Shown: piece after piece, positions 10,458-19,506 of the stretch
How positions within the stretch are numbered: the first letter of the stretch is position 1
Layout of the letters: every line of letters begins with the position of its first letter
Assembly (NCBI GenBank): GCA_002077045.2
Contig: KZ111143.1
Coordinates: 825,378 to 889,377, forward strand
Direction: 5' to 3'
From: Rachicladosporium sp. CCFEE 5018
Taxonomy: Eukaryota > Ascomycota > Dothideomycetes > Cladosporiales > Cladosporiaceae
DNA length: 64,000 nucleotides
Made by a program: the position numbers and the translations under genes
Notes under the pieces: model-generated
The model's database searches: none
What the model was told of the DNA's origin: nothing
What the model saw: only the letters and a program-made list of their open reading frames with translations

Positions 10458-11195
10458 ACGCTGTCTACTCTACTAGCTCCAATGTTCAGAATTCTGAAGC
10501 TCGCCTGCACTACTATCGAACGCCGCGACGTCTGTCTGCTGCACCAAGTATTGATGAGAGGCTACGTCGAACGATCGACACGACGTGCCTTGGAGTTGCC
10601 TCCATCCACGGCGATTCTACTAGACGTTCACGTCCCTGATGCGGTCGATAGTTGCACGGGGACCTTTCGGACTGTTAAAGGAGTGGAGGCACGCTTCTCA
10701 ATATCACGGCCCTCTTGACCATAGACACGCGGGTGCCCAGCATGCAGTCTTCAATTTCAGAACAGCGAGACGCTGCAGCTTCCGATGCACAGGGTATTTG
10801 CTCAGCATCAATGCTTGACCGGTAGAGATCAACCCCGTACCAGCGACTACGCTCTACAGCCAAGTCAAGCATTATCATTACGTGCGTCTCATCATCTCGG
10901 AGCACTACCCGTCGCTGATGCTACGTCTCACTCTGCAGCCCACGGACGCGAGCTTCGGCTTTCGAAGCTTTCTTGCCAGCCTTCAGCGCACGTACGGCCG
11001 CCCATAAGTACACAGCGTAACTAGTGACAAGGTCATCAGTATCGCCACACTTGCCTACAGCGGCTTCGACTCGACTTACGGAATCGCGCACAACAGCTCC
11101 CACGCCGCGATAACCCAATCGACATTTCCTCCGCTACACACTCATAGAGTCAGCGTTCATAAATCATTGTCGACTCTTCTCCCGGCTTGCACGTA
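10458..11195. other. Intergenic, no gene recognised
   Basis: These 738 bases lie between RSA3 (+) and the 3' end of the first small membrane protein gene (-). Only short, compositionally random open frames are present. It presumably holds the two 3' UTRs. Confidence 0.4.
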
Positions 11196-11596
11196 CTACC
11201 AGGCGCCTATGCAGATCGCACCGAAGACGACGTAGCCGAACACGATGACGGATCCCGACACGATCGCTTGCTTAGGGTGCAGTGCCTTATGCCGGCACAT
11301 TACGGCATCCACTGTCGTCCAGATCAAGGCCACGATAGGCCATGGCGCCATAAGGCCAAGCAGCACGCTAGGAGTTGGAGTCAGCAGGTGAAGAGACACC
11401 GTGAACAGTGCAGTGGCACTGAGCGAACAGACCCGCCACTAGGGCTGCCGTAGCCGGCACCTTCCAGAAAGCCGAATGTGAACGCTGCCACTAAGGCTAT
11501 AATCGTCATGACGAAGCATGGTAGGAGATAGAGCATAGGATTTGCAGTGGAGTGCCAGAGCTGCGTGGTGCTGCGGGAGGGGTATGAGGCGAGCAT
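11196..11596 (-). CDS. Small three-TM membrane protein, tandem paralogue A
   Basis: Unrecognised protein of 111 residues. I read two exons on the minus strand: 11596-11433 and 11367-11196. The 65-base intron has donor GTCTGT and acceptor CTCCTAG, with a CTGAC branch point 10 bases before the acceptor. The product has three hydrophobic segments: MLYLLPCFVMTIIALVAAFT, then LLGLMAPWPIVALIWTTVDA, then IVSGSVIVFGYVVFGAICI. The downstream paralogue B shares exon structure, splice phase (2) and the PWPxxAxxWTxVD motif, which is what makes the gene model credible. Function unknown; no signal peptide or catalytic motif seen. The non-standard donor is the weakest part of the model. Confidence 0.55.
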
Positions 11597-12690
11597 GATG
11601 TTAGATGGTCGTGGCAGAGGAAGCAGCTATGCGAAGGGAAGCGGTACAACAGTGGTAACTTGTTATCAACGAACTGAGCAACGCTGGCTATATATGTACT
11701 CGTGGGAACTGAACATAAGGTGGGGTAAACTGCTCCCGTTCACGGAATACGCGTACGAGGAATGTCTCAAGCAAGTGCATTGACCTAGAGGCGCCGCCCA
11801 CATGCATATGTATAGTACGTCTTCAACCAGTAGAGTGGGAGCAGGACCTTCTCGCAATGGCAGCAGCTTCTCATGGCAGATCCTTGGTGTCAAAGTGCAC
11901 AAGCAAATGCCTAATGCCGGAGGAATGCCCGCTGCACGCAGGATAAGCTTCAGCAACCGGACGTAACTTTGACGATGTATCCATATGAACTCGTATTGAG
12001 CAAGCTCTTCAGCAGTGTGGTTGCAGCATGGTGGTACAGTATCACTTGGCAACACTATCAAGCCTGCCGTGCGAGGCGTTTGGACGCGCGTACGCTCGTC
12101 ATGAGAGCCCGTCGACTGCATCAAGTCTGCTTGGCACCAGAACGTTAGAACGCAGGAGGATGTCAGGGGAGCTGAATCCTGGTATAGCCTGACGCTCACC
12201 TCGCCAATGATCGTTAGACGGAAGAGTCGCTAACCAGGTTCCTCCTAAGACTGCTCGCAGCGATTGGCCGTCCCTATCATAGCGAGGATTTGTAAGTGGA
12301 CTCCCTTCCATTCATACATGACACATTACACATTACTATATCCTTCCATCATTACTCGCACGCATTTTGCGCATTTAATCATGCCGAGTTGTCCAAATCA
12401 CCGACAAGTGGTTCCGAATTCGCGGCCTGCTTTCCTGCTCTGAATGCTCGAACGCCAATATAGAGGTACACTGCGTACCTGCGCGTCCGCACAGTATGTT
12501 AGCGACTAGGCCTGGGCTCCTCAAGACTTTGGGACGACTCACGGTACCGCAGCAACCAATTGCCACGCCCCAGGAATCCAGGCGATGTTGTCCCATCTGG
12601 TAAGCCCATGATCAGTGTCCATTCCGTAAGGCTCTTTCCTAGATGCTATACGTACGAGAACAATGCCACACCCAAAGATCCGAGGACCAG
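11597..12690. other. Intergenic between the two tandem paralogues
   Basis: This is about 1.1 kb holding the promoter of paralogue A and the 3' flank of paralogue B. A 177-codon open frame on the minus strand (11666-12199) has no recognisable domain, and no counterpart is seen beside the other paralogue, so I do not call it a gene. After the stop of paralogue B, the former coding frame continues to about 12645. Confidence 0.4.
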
Positions 12691-13048
12691 CTACCCCAAT
12701 ACATTGAATGTGCCCATCACAATACTCGCGATGGGATGTAGCGCGGCCGACTTGCAAACTGCGAGGTCTACTATTGTCCATACGAAGGCAGCGGCCGGCC
12801 ACGGGAGCATGGAGGCCAGAGGTGCGCTGCTCACGGGAGTCAGTGGATGTTCGACCGCGAAGCATGTGTTGGAGGGCGAACCTGTCACCCATGTCATTGT
12901 CGGTTTCTGAGCCGACGACGAAGCCCATGGTAAGGGAGAGAATGAGGGCTATGATCGTTGCGGCGAGGCAGGGGAGGAGGTAGAGAGCTGGGTTAGCGGT
13001 TTGGTGGTAGAGCTGTAAGGTGCGGCGAGAGGCGAAGGCGGCGAGCAT
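12691..13048 (-). CDS. Small membrane protein, tandem paralogue B, C-terminally shortened
   Basis: Paralogue of the gene at 11196-11596. Exons are 13048-12882 and 12826-12691, joined in phase 2 across a 55-base intron (donor GTTCGC, branch CTGAC, acceptor AGCAG), giving 100 residues. It is conserved with A over NPALYLLPCLAATIIAL, the MLPWPAAAFVWTIVDLAVC segment and ALHPIASIV. The third hydrophobic segment is cut short by a TAG where A has a Tyr codon (TAC). Translation past that TAG would give LVLGSLGVALFSYV, matching A's VVFGAICIGAW region. It may be a shortened functional protein or an early pseudogene. Confidence 0.45.
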
Positions 13049-13553
13049 GCTGGGTGTATGATCGTCGTTTGGTAGGGGGAGTGAGAGAGACTGTGGGTCA
13101 GGTGTGACGATAGGAAACAGTTGATCAAAGAAAAGTCTAGGTTCACAACCTCACATATGTACGCATCGCAGATCCCATCGCTATCATGTCAACTTGGGCG
13201 CGATCGTGCCAGGCACCTGTGCCGCACAATATCAACGGTGCCTGAAGCTCTGCTAAGTTGTAGTTGCTCCGCCCGATCTTGTAGATGTGTAGGATGTAGA
13301 AGGTTCAAGTTGGTGGAGGCAGTGGACTTGGCGAAAGTTTATCTAGACATTGTGAAACGACGCCACAGCGCTTGAACGCTCGACATTGCATGCCATGTGC
13401 TCAACGTGATCGCGTGTCGAGAACACATGAAGTAGAAAATAATTGACTCGAATGCGATGCTTCGCTGAAACGCTTGTCTCCGCGCTCGCCCGCTAAGATG
13501 TCGAAAATTGGCAAGTCGCTGAATGCTCTTCCACCCACTCGATCGTGATCTCG
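13049..13553. other. Intergenic
   Basis: Promoter side of paralogue B (-) and 3' flank of EXO1 (-). No gene or repeat recognised. Confidence 0.4.
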
Positions 13554-15816
13554 TCAAGCACAGTAGGCAAATTGCCCAAAGTGCCTCTTGAGCCTCTCCC
13601 GTGCGTCACCGGCTTCCTCCCGGTCGCTAGCATCGGTCCGCACGCTATGCGGACTGTCTGGCACGATCATGTCTTCACTTCCTTTCACTGCGCTCTCGGA
13701 GCCAAACTCTAGTGGGCGTTGCTCGATCTCGAGCCATTCTTCGTCCGCGATGATCTGCTCGTCGCTTTCGTCTTTAGGAGGATGGGCAGCCTGTGGTGGA
13801 GAGGAAGCTGGCACAACGTCCTCTGAGCCGACTGGAGGCGGTAACGGTGGTGTAGGTTTGGCATCGGGAGGAGGATCAGTCGCTCGTCGTGCCGAGACAG
13901 ACTTGGCCATTTGAAGAGTCGTGGGGGCGGTGCAGGACGTGTATGCCCATTTTGACGTTGATTGTGTCATGCTGGTCGCTATACCCTTGCTGAAGATAGT
14001 GTTTGTACTGCTGGCGCTCTCAAACGAGGTCAAAGGCGTGGTCAGTGCTGCTTGCTTACTGCTCTGTGAAAGGGCCGAGATTGTTGTGCCTTGCGATACA
14101 CTTCGCGTCGTCGACTGGCTGTCCTCCGCACTCTGAGCACTGTCGATCGCCGGGTCAGTGAACACCTGGAAGCGCTTTCGCTTCTTGGGCGACTGCGATG
14201 CAACGGCTGACATTTCGCGTGCTGGCTGCGAAGGTGTGTCTGCAAGCACTGCCATGTCTTCCTGTATCGAGTCGTCCGACCACAGCTCGAACTCGTCTTT
14301 CTTGGCTGACGCCCTGCGAGAGGCTGTGTTACCCGTTTTGCCAAAGAAGCGGCTAGTGACACCATTGATTCCAACATCACCGTTCATCGAGGATGCCAAA
14401 TTGCCGTCTGAACAGAGCCGTGCCTTTTTGGGCGGCGCACTACCGATGCCAGGCACTTGAGCGCTTTGGAGCCGTCGTAACGGTTGTGGTGCCGATGAAG
14501 GCATGGGCATACTGGCTGTACGGGCTAGACTTGAAGGTCGCACGGCGGGTGCCTGCGATGCCGACCAAACCGCACCTCGCTGCGCAGCAAGTAGGTTGCG
14601 TTGACTAGGAGACGGCGTGAATGCATTGGGATCGAGCTCTGCAAGCGGTGTTCGCTGCGCCTTGAAGAACTCGGAGATGGGTTTACCTGCTTTCTCGTTG
14701 GGCGTCTGTATTGTGTTTGCTCGTCGAGACGTGACCGGCGCACGGCTGACGAAGTTCATGGGCTTCTTGGTATTTGGGTCAAGATCTCCTCTCGCCACTC
14801 CCTGAGCAATCGCAGATTCGACATTGTGACCCACATACGGCATGTCGTCGATGTTCAGCTCCTTGGGGACCTTGTTCAAGTTCACAAGCTGCCTCGCCTC
14901 GGGACAGTACACCCATTGGTATAAGAATGTCTGTTCAGCTTTTGTGAAAGCTTCCAAATAGCCGGCAGACACTTTCATCTTGCCGTCAAATTGCACAGCC
15001 TTCACGACACGCTCGATCGTCTTGTGCTTGCGTACGAGGCGATATGCTGTTTTGAGTCCCATCTTGTCAATCCCAGGCAAGTAGTCACATCCCGAAAGCA
15101 TAGCCATCATGCGGAAGTCGTCAAGTTTCCAGCCCACCAGACTAACTTCTCTACACGACGTGAAGTCGTCTCGTCTCACCATCACACACTCGCCGTACTG
15201 ATCGAGCTTCGTCAGAAGGCATTGAACGCCGAAGACGAGCAAGTCAGAGTCTTCACTGAGAACACCATTGATCACTCCTTGCTGCTCCAAGTAGGCAAGC
15301 TGGCTGTCAGCCTCGTACGGCGCTACGACATAAGGCACGTCCATAGCCTTCAGCTCCTCGATCAGCTCGCGAGCCATGAGCGGCGTAACATCAACAGCTT
15401 TCTGCAGCTCCAGGTGGGCTTGCGAAGTCTTGCCAGCCTGGAGTAGCTGAAGGCCTAGCTTCCTGCTTTCCTTTCGTCGAGCAGAGCGTTCCTTCTCCGT
15501 GTGAGACTTGCTCGGTAGGTAGTCGCCATCGAAGACCAGGTAGGGTTTGACACCGAAGTGTATGAGCATACGGACCCTGTTCATGAAGAAGTCGACCCAT
15601 CTTCGGGAAGGCTTGCCTTGGGCTAGCTCAAGGGCGCATGAGACTGTCCCGCGGTGAAGCCAGCCATACGCGTCCACTCCGATAGTCTGACCAGCGAAGT
15701 TGCGGAGATGTGTCGACTTGTGTATACTCTTTAGGAGCGGAAGAAGACCTGTCTAGGGTGTTAGCATGGGCGCTGTCTCGATTGCAGGGATGCATTGAGG
15801 TACCTTGAATGCCCAT
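13554..15816 (-). CDS. EXO1: Exonuclease 1, 5'-flap/5'-3' DNA exonuclease
   Basis: Exo1 is a Rad2/XPG-family nuclease acting in mismatch repair, double-strand-break resection and telomere processing. The start lies in a 13-base first exon (15816-15804, ATG GGC ATT CAA G). It is spliced over a 55-base intron to a second exon, 15748-13554, giving 735 residues. The N-terminus MGIQGLLPLLKS is diagnostic. The active-site acidic residues are all present: Asp30 in GVDAYGW, the Asp of LVFDGDYLP, Glu/Asp of APYEADSQ, the two Asp of SEDSDLLVF, and Asp of SGCDYLPG. The C-terminal half is long, Ser-rich and unstructured, as in other Exo1 proteins where it binds mismatch-repair factors. Without the mini-exon the gene would appear to start at the internal GTG codon at 15677. 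Confidence 0.95.
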
Positions 15817-16101
15817 TGCTGCGACAGACCTCGCGAGCAGTCAAGACAGCTCGATCAGGTCACCAAGGAGCCATTGTGAGAGTCATTGAGCTTCGAGTGG
15901 GCGTCGCTACGGCCTGCTATCATATTCCAGAAGACATATGTGCCCGTCTGTGATGGGAAGACGCGACCTTGACGCGCTGTCAGGTACAGCGGAGCTTGGG
16001 CCGGAAGCTCCGAACATCCGACGAGATGTCGATGTTGAATTTCTCGTCACTGCATTTGAAAGCCATACAAGCCTCTCCAATCCTCGAGATCAGACGCAGA
16101 T
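15817..16101. promoter_or_regulatory. Divergent promoter EXO1 / TMA16
   Basis: A 285-base segment separates the start codons of two genes transcribed in opposite directions, so it must contain both promoters. No specific factor site is claimed. Confidence 0.5.
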
Positions 16102-16641
16102 ATGCCGTCATCCCTCCAAAAAGTGCAAAAGCACGTCAACAAGAAGAAGGGTGCCAAAGCTTCCGCACTACACGAGTTCTCCCGCGATGCCCGCCGTCTG
16201 CGCAGAGCAGGAAATCGGGATGAGAAAGTCTCTCGCAGCAACAAGATCCAGCGCATGTCCAATAATCAGTGGACAGAACGCACAGCTTTCTTCCGCGATC
16301 AGCTTCCCGACGTCCTGCATCCCTTCGAGACTGCAGAAATCCAGCGTCTGATCGAGGAATATCTTGCCCGGCACGATGAAGAGCTCGCGGAGCTGAGGGG
16401 TGAGAGGAGGGAAGGCAGGCCGAAGAGCACCAGGCAGGTGCAGCTTGAGCAGGCGGTGGATGTAGAAAGGAAGGAATACGTGAGCGGGTACTGGATGCCG
16501 GATTTGCAAGACTTTGAGTCGCTGCAAAAGATGGAGGCGTGGGATGGGGAGTGGACCGGGCTGGCAAACCTGAGATTCGCAAGGGTGGACAGTGAAGGGA
16601 GAGTGAAAACGAGCCAATTTCCGCCGAAGGGTGGATCGTGA
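16102..16641 (+). CDS. TMA16: Translation machinery-associated protein 16
   Basis: Tma16 is a small nucleolar/ribosome-associated protein that joins late 60S pre-ribosomes. It is a single exon of 179 residues. The N-terminal block SSLQKVQKHVNKKKG, then ALHEFSRDARRLRRAG, is the family hallmark. It is followed by QWTERTAFFRDQLP and a C-terminal part with EYVSGYWMPDLQD and an acidic/basic helix. Length matches the family (about 170-190 residues). Start at the first ATG. Confidence 0.9.
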   Translation: MPSSLQKVQKHVNKKKGAKASALHEFSRDARRLRRAGNRDEKVSRSNKIQRMSNNQWTERTAFFRDQLPDVLHPFETAEIQRLIEEYLARHDEELAELRGERREGRPKSTRQVQLEQAVDVERKEYVSGYWMPDLQDFESLQKMEAWDGEWTGLANLRFARVDSEGRVKTSQFPPKGGS

Positions 16642-17210
16642 GGGCAGGTCATCTATGGAGCCTTACACGTCGATGTCGTGAACTTCACACCGCACAGCGT
16701 ACACCGGACAAGAATCATGCCAGTGGGGACAGAGCCGTCGTCTCTTCCTTCACTTGCTCTCGAGGGCTGCTCTTTCTCGCGAGAAGTGTTCACTTGGTGA
16801 AAAAGGGACTGCAGGAGTCGTATGCGGCTCTGGAGCAGTAACGCAAGGCTGACTCTGATGCGAGACATGCGCCTTGCGGGTTGTGCGCGGTGCGCAGCCT
16901 GTCCGTCATGGTAGAGTCAGCAATAGAGGATGGCGCATGCGCAGGTACAGCACGTCAAGGAGCGCGATATCAGCAGCAACGGCACAATTCTCTCAAGCCT
17001 TTGATCTGTTCAAATGTGCCCTGAGCGCACGTACACTCACGGTGACAGTGTGAGTCGAAGTGCGAGGGGCTGTCTAGCGGTCGCTCCTTCCTTGTCTAAG
17101 ACCCTCTGATTGCGTTCCAAGACACGCATCCAAGCTCACTTTTCACCACCTCTCCTTGGACGCACAGGATTACAAAACCCCCAACACAACTTCGACCAGC
17201 ATCAAGTAGC
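16642..17210. other. Intergenic with possible BTB-gene tail relic
   Basis: No intact gene. At 16797-16841 the + strand reads LVKKGLQESYAALEQ followed by a stop. This resembles the end of the BTB pseudogene downstream (HVQELRDLYAAMEQ, stop at 17994-17996). It may be the last remnant of a second copy. The rest is unassigned. Confidence 0.3.
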
Positions 17211-17996
17211 ATGGACGACGAGAAGAAGAAACCAGTCGAGAGCGCCGTCCTGTACAGGTGAGCATTCCCGTCAGCTCACGATCGCGCGCAGAATTGACAT
17301 GCACACGGTTTCGAGGGTGACATCTGCAAGATCATAGTGGGCGTAGATGCCGACGCAGCAACCTTGAACGCCCAGGAGGGGTCCTGCGTGCGGAATCAAA
17401 GTACTTCGAGGCAGCATTGAGCAAGCCGTAAGTAGGCGGCAAGGCAGCATACGAGTCGAGCGCCTGACTGAACCTCTGCTGCAGTTGGCAAAATACGAAG
17501 AAAGATGTCGTCAAGTTGCCCGACTTTGGTCCGGACATCGTACGCCGCTGGCTACGATTTGCCTATGGCGGTCCACTTATCATCAACGATGTACCGGACG
17601 ACTTCCCAACAGGGGCATCGACAAGTGTTCTCGCCCAACTCTACGCGTTTGGAGAGTACATCCAGGATATTTCCTTCAGACTTTGCGTCTTGGACAGGCT
17701 TATCTCGCGGATATGTGAGCCAGATACCGACGGCAAGTACCGGTAACCAAACGAGGAAATTGTCACCATCGTCTACGAAGGTACGGCGGATGGCTCTACC
17801 ATCCGCCAGCTGATGTCAGCTTGCTGGGCGGCTAGTGGACACGCGAAATGGCTCGATGGCAATCTGGACGACTTTCCGAAAGAGTTCCTGATGGATCTGG
17901 CTCGTGCACTGTTCGGGTCGAAGTTTTGAGCGCACGTGCTTTAAGAAGCCTCACGTGCAGGAATTGAGGGACTTGTATGCCGCTATGGAGCAGTAG
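17211..17996 (+). pseudogene. BTB/POZ-domain protein pseudogene
   Basis: Remnant of a fungal BTB/POZ protein (protein-interaction domain; often Cullin-3 adaptors). Recognisable blocks in order are GDICKIIVGVDA, then VLRAESKYFEAALSKP, then (after a GTAAGT...CAG intron, about 17429-17484) WQNTKKDVVKLPDFGPDIVR, RWLRFAYGGPLI, LYAFGEYIQDISFRL, VTIVYEGTADGSTIRQLM and HVQELRDLYAAMEQ. At least three lesions break it. A base is missing in the G-run 17378-17381, so the two halves of the BTB core are in different frames. There is an in-frame TAA at 17744-17746. A base is extra in the T-run before 17928. The proposed first exon (17211-17257) also does not join in frame. Separate single-base errors in the assembly are possible, but four together favour real decay. 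Confidence 0.75.
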
Positions 17997-18166
17997 CGTT
18001 CTCAGAGCTCAGCATTGCGCACAAGTGGGGTTTCTTTGGCATACTTAGCGTTGCTGTATTTGTCGCCATTCAGGCCGCAGTCGCTGTTCGGCCGTCACAG
18101 CAGACTTTGACTTCCTGCACTGAATCACCCATCCGACTCTCTCATACCCCGTTCCCTCGTCCTTGC

Positions 18167-19048
18167 TCAACCATCAACATCCATCTTCTCCCCCACGACC
18201 TTCTCCCCCTCAATCTCCTCAACAACAATATACTTCCCCAACTCCTCCCTCCTCATAACCTTCTCCCTCAACACCGCCGTCGTCCCCCTCGCGAACTTGT
18301 AATCCCGCACCTTCTTCTCCCTCGTATTAGGCGTCTTGAAATTCCTCATAAGTGTAGTCTTCTCCTTCGTGATCACACAAACATCCACGTTGCTCCCACT
18401 CCCCAGATCGTTCCAGATACCCGCCTCGATGGCGTTCGCGCAGAGCGCCACGGCAGCTTCGCGTGTCATGTCCCGACTCCACTGCGTCTCGAAGACGCTC
18501 ATGGCCGCCAGACTTCCCGACCCCATGGTAACGTAGGGCAGCTTATCCGTCGATCCATGGGCGTGCACAGTGAAGAGATGCGCTCCTGTGGGATCGCAGC
18601 CTGCCACTACGAGGTAGGCGCCAATATGACCTTGATAGCGGAAGAGATGTTGCTTCAGCAGTGTCATCACTGTGACCACGCAGGGCTTGCGGCCGGTGGA
18701 CAGTGCGTGCAGTTCGAGGTTCGAGCTTATCAGGGCGGTGGTGAATTCTGTGTCTGCGGCTGTGCCGGCGCCGGCGCACCAGATTTGGGGGGAGATGTAG
18801 TGTAGTTTCTCGCAGTTCTACGGATTGAAGTCAGTACTGTGATACTGGGAGGCAAATGCAATGGTCAAGCCTACCTTGTCTGCTACTATGGGACCACTCG
18901 TTGCGCGGGTGTCTGCTGCAATGACGACGCCGCCATCGTAGAGGCAGCCGACGATTGTTGTGCCGGTCGAGGTTGCTTTGGGGAGGGGGACGCCTTTTGC
19001 GTGGAGGGCGGCGTTGCGGTTGTGGTTGGAGAAGTCGAAGCCCGGCAT
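18167..19048 (-). CDS. PUP1: 20S proteasome subunit beta 2 (trypsin-like activity)
   Basis: Catalytic beta2 (beta type-7) subunit of the 20S proteasome. Two exons, 19048-18875 and 18817-18167, separated by a 57-base intron (GTAGGC...CCGTAG), give 274 residues. The propeptide MPGFDFSNHNRN...TSTG precedes the catalytic Thr of TTIVG at residue 30, which is released by autocleavage. Further family motifs are GVVIAADTRAT, CAGAGTAADTE and YVTMGSGSLAAMSVFE. The C-terminal arm (VVEEIEGEKVVGEK) wraps the neighbouring beta3 subunit. The upstream frame is open beyond 19048, but without an ATG. Confidence 0.95.
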
Positions 19049-19506
19049 CGTGGCGGTGGTGGACAGTCTTGGAAAAGGCAAGTGAAGAGTCGTATCCCCT
19101 ATAAGAGATCTGGAGACTCTATTGCTGGGAGATGTGAGCTGTATATGGGGAGTGGATGGTGTAGTCGTTGGTAGTTGATGTTCACTACTTGGTAAGGCGA
19201 CGACTGAGCTTCGTCACTGAAGCTCTTCGCGTCGAGCGGCTACTCCCGCCATGCTTCACGCGTTTAGCTCTTGCGAAGATATATTCTCGCAACACCGCAA
19301 CGCTTTCTCCTGAAAATACCTCTTGGACTTGCGCATAGTCGGAGATACTTCGCTCTGGCAGACTTGGACATCGACCATTTCGAGACTGGACACCGCGCAT
19401 CTCAGTTTACCCCCAATCGCACTGGACTCTCGTGAAGCATAGGCAGCACAGCACAAAAGCGCCTCATGATATAGCGACCGAAGAACGGCATTGAGCGGTG
19501 GACATC
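19049..19506. promoter_or_regulatory. Divergent promoter, proteasome beta2 / Nup159-like
   Basis: These 458 bases separate two divergent start codons. I see no gene. The TATAAGAG at 19098-19105 lies upstream of the proteasome gene, but its orientation relative to a start site is not established. Confidence 0.4.

Noticed and set aside
11666..12199. 177-codon minus-strand open frame between the small membrane protein genes
   Set aside because: No recognisable motif and Cys/His/Trp-rich random composition; not seen beside the other paralogue.
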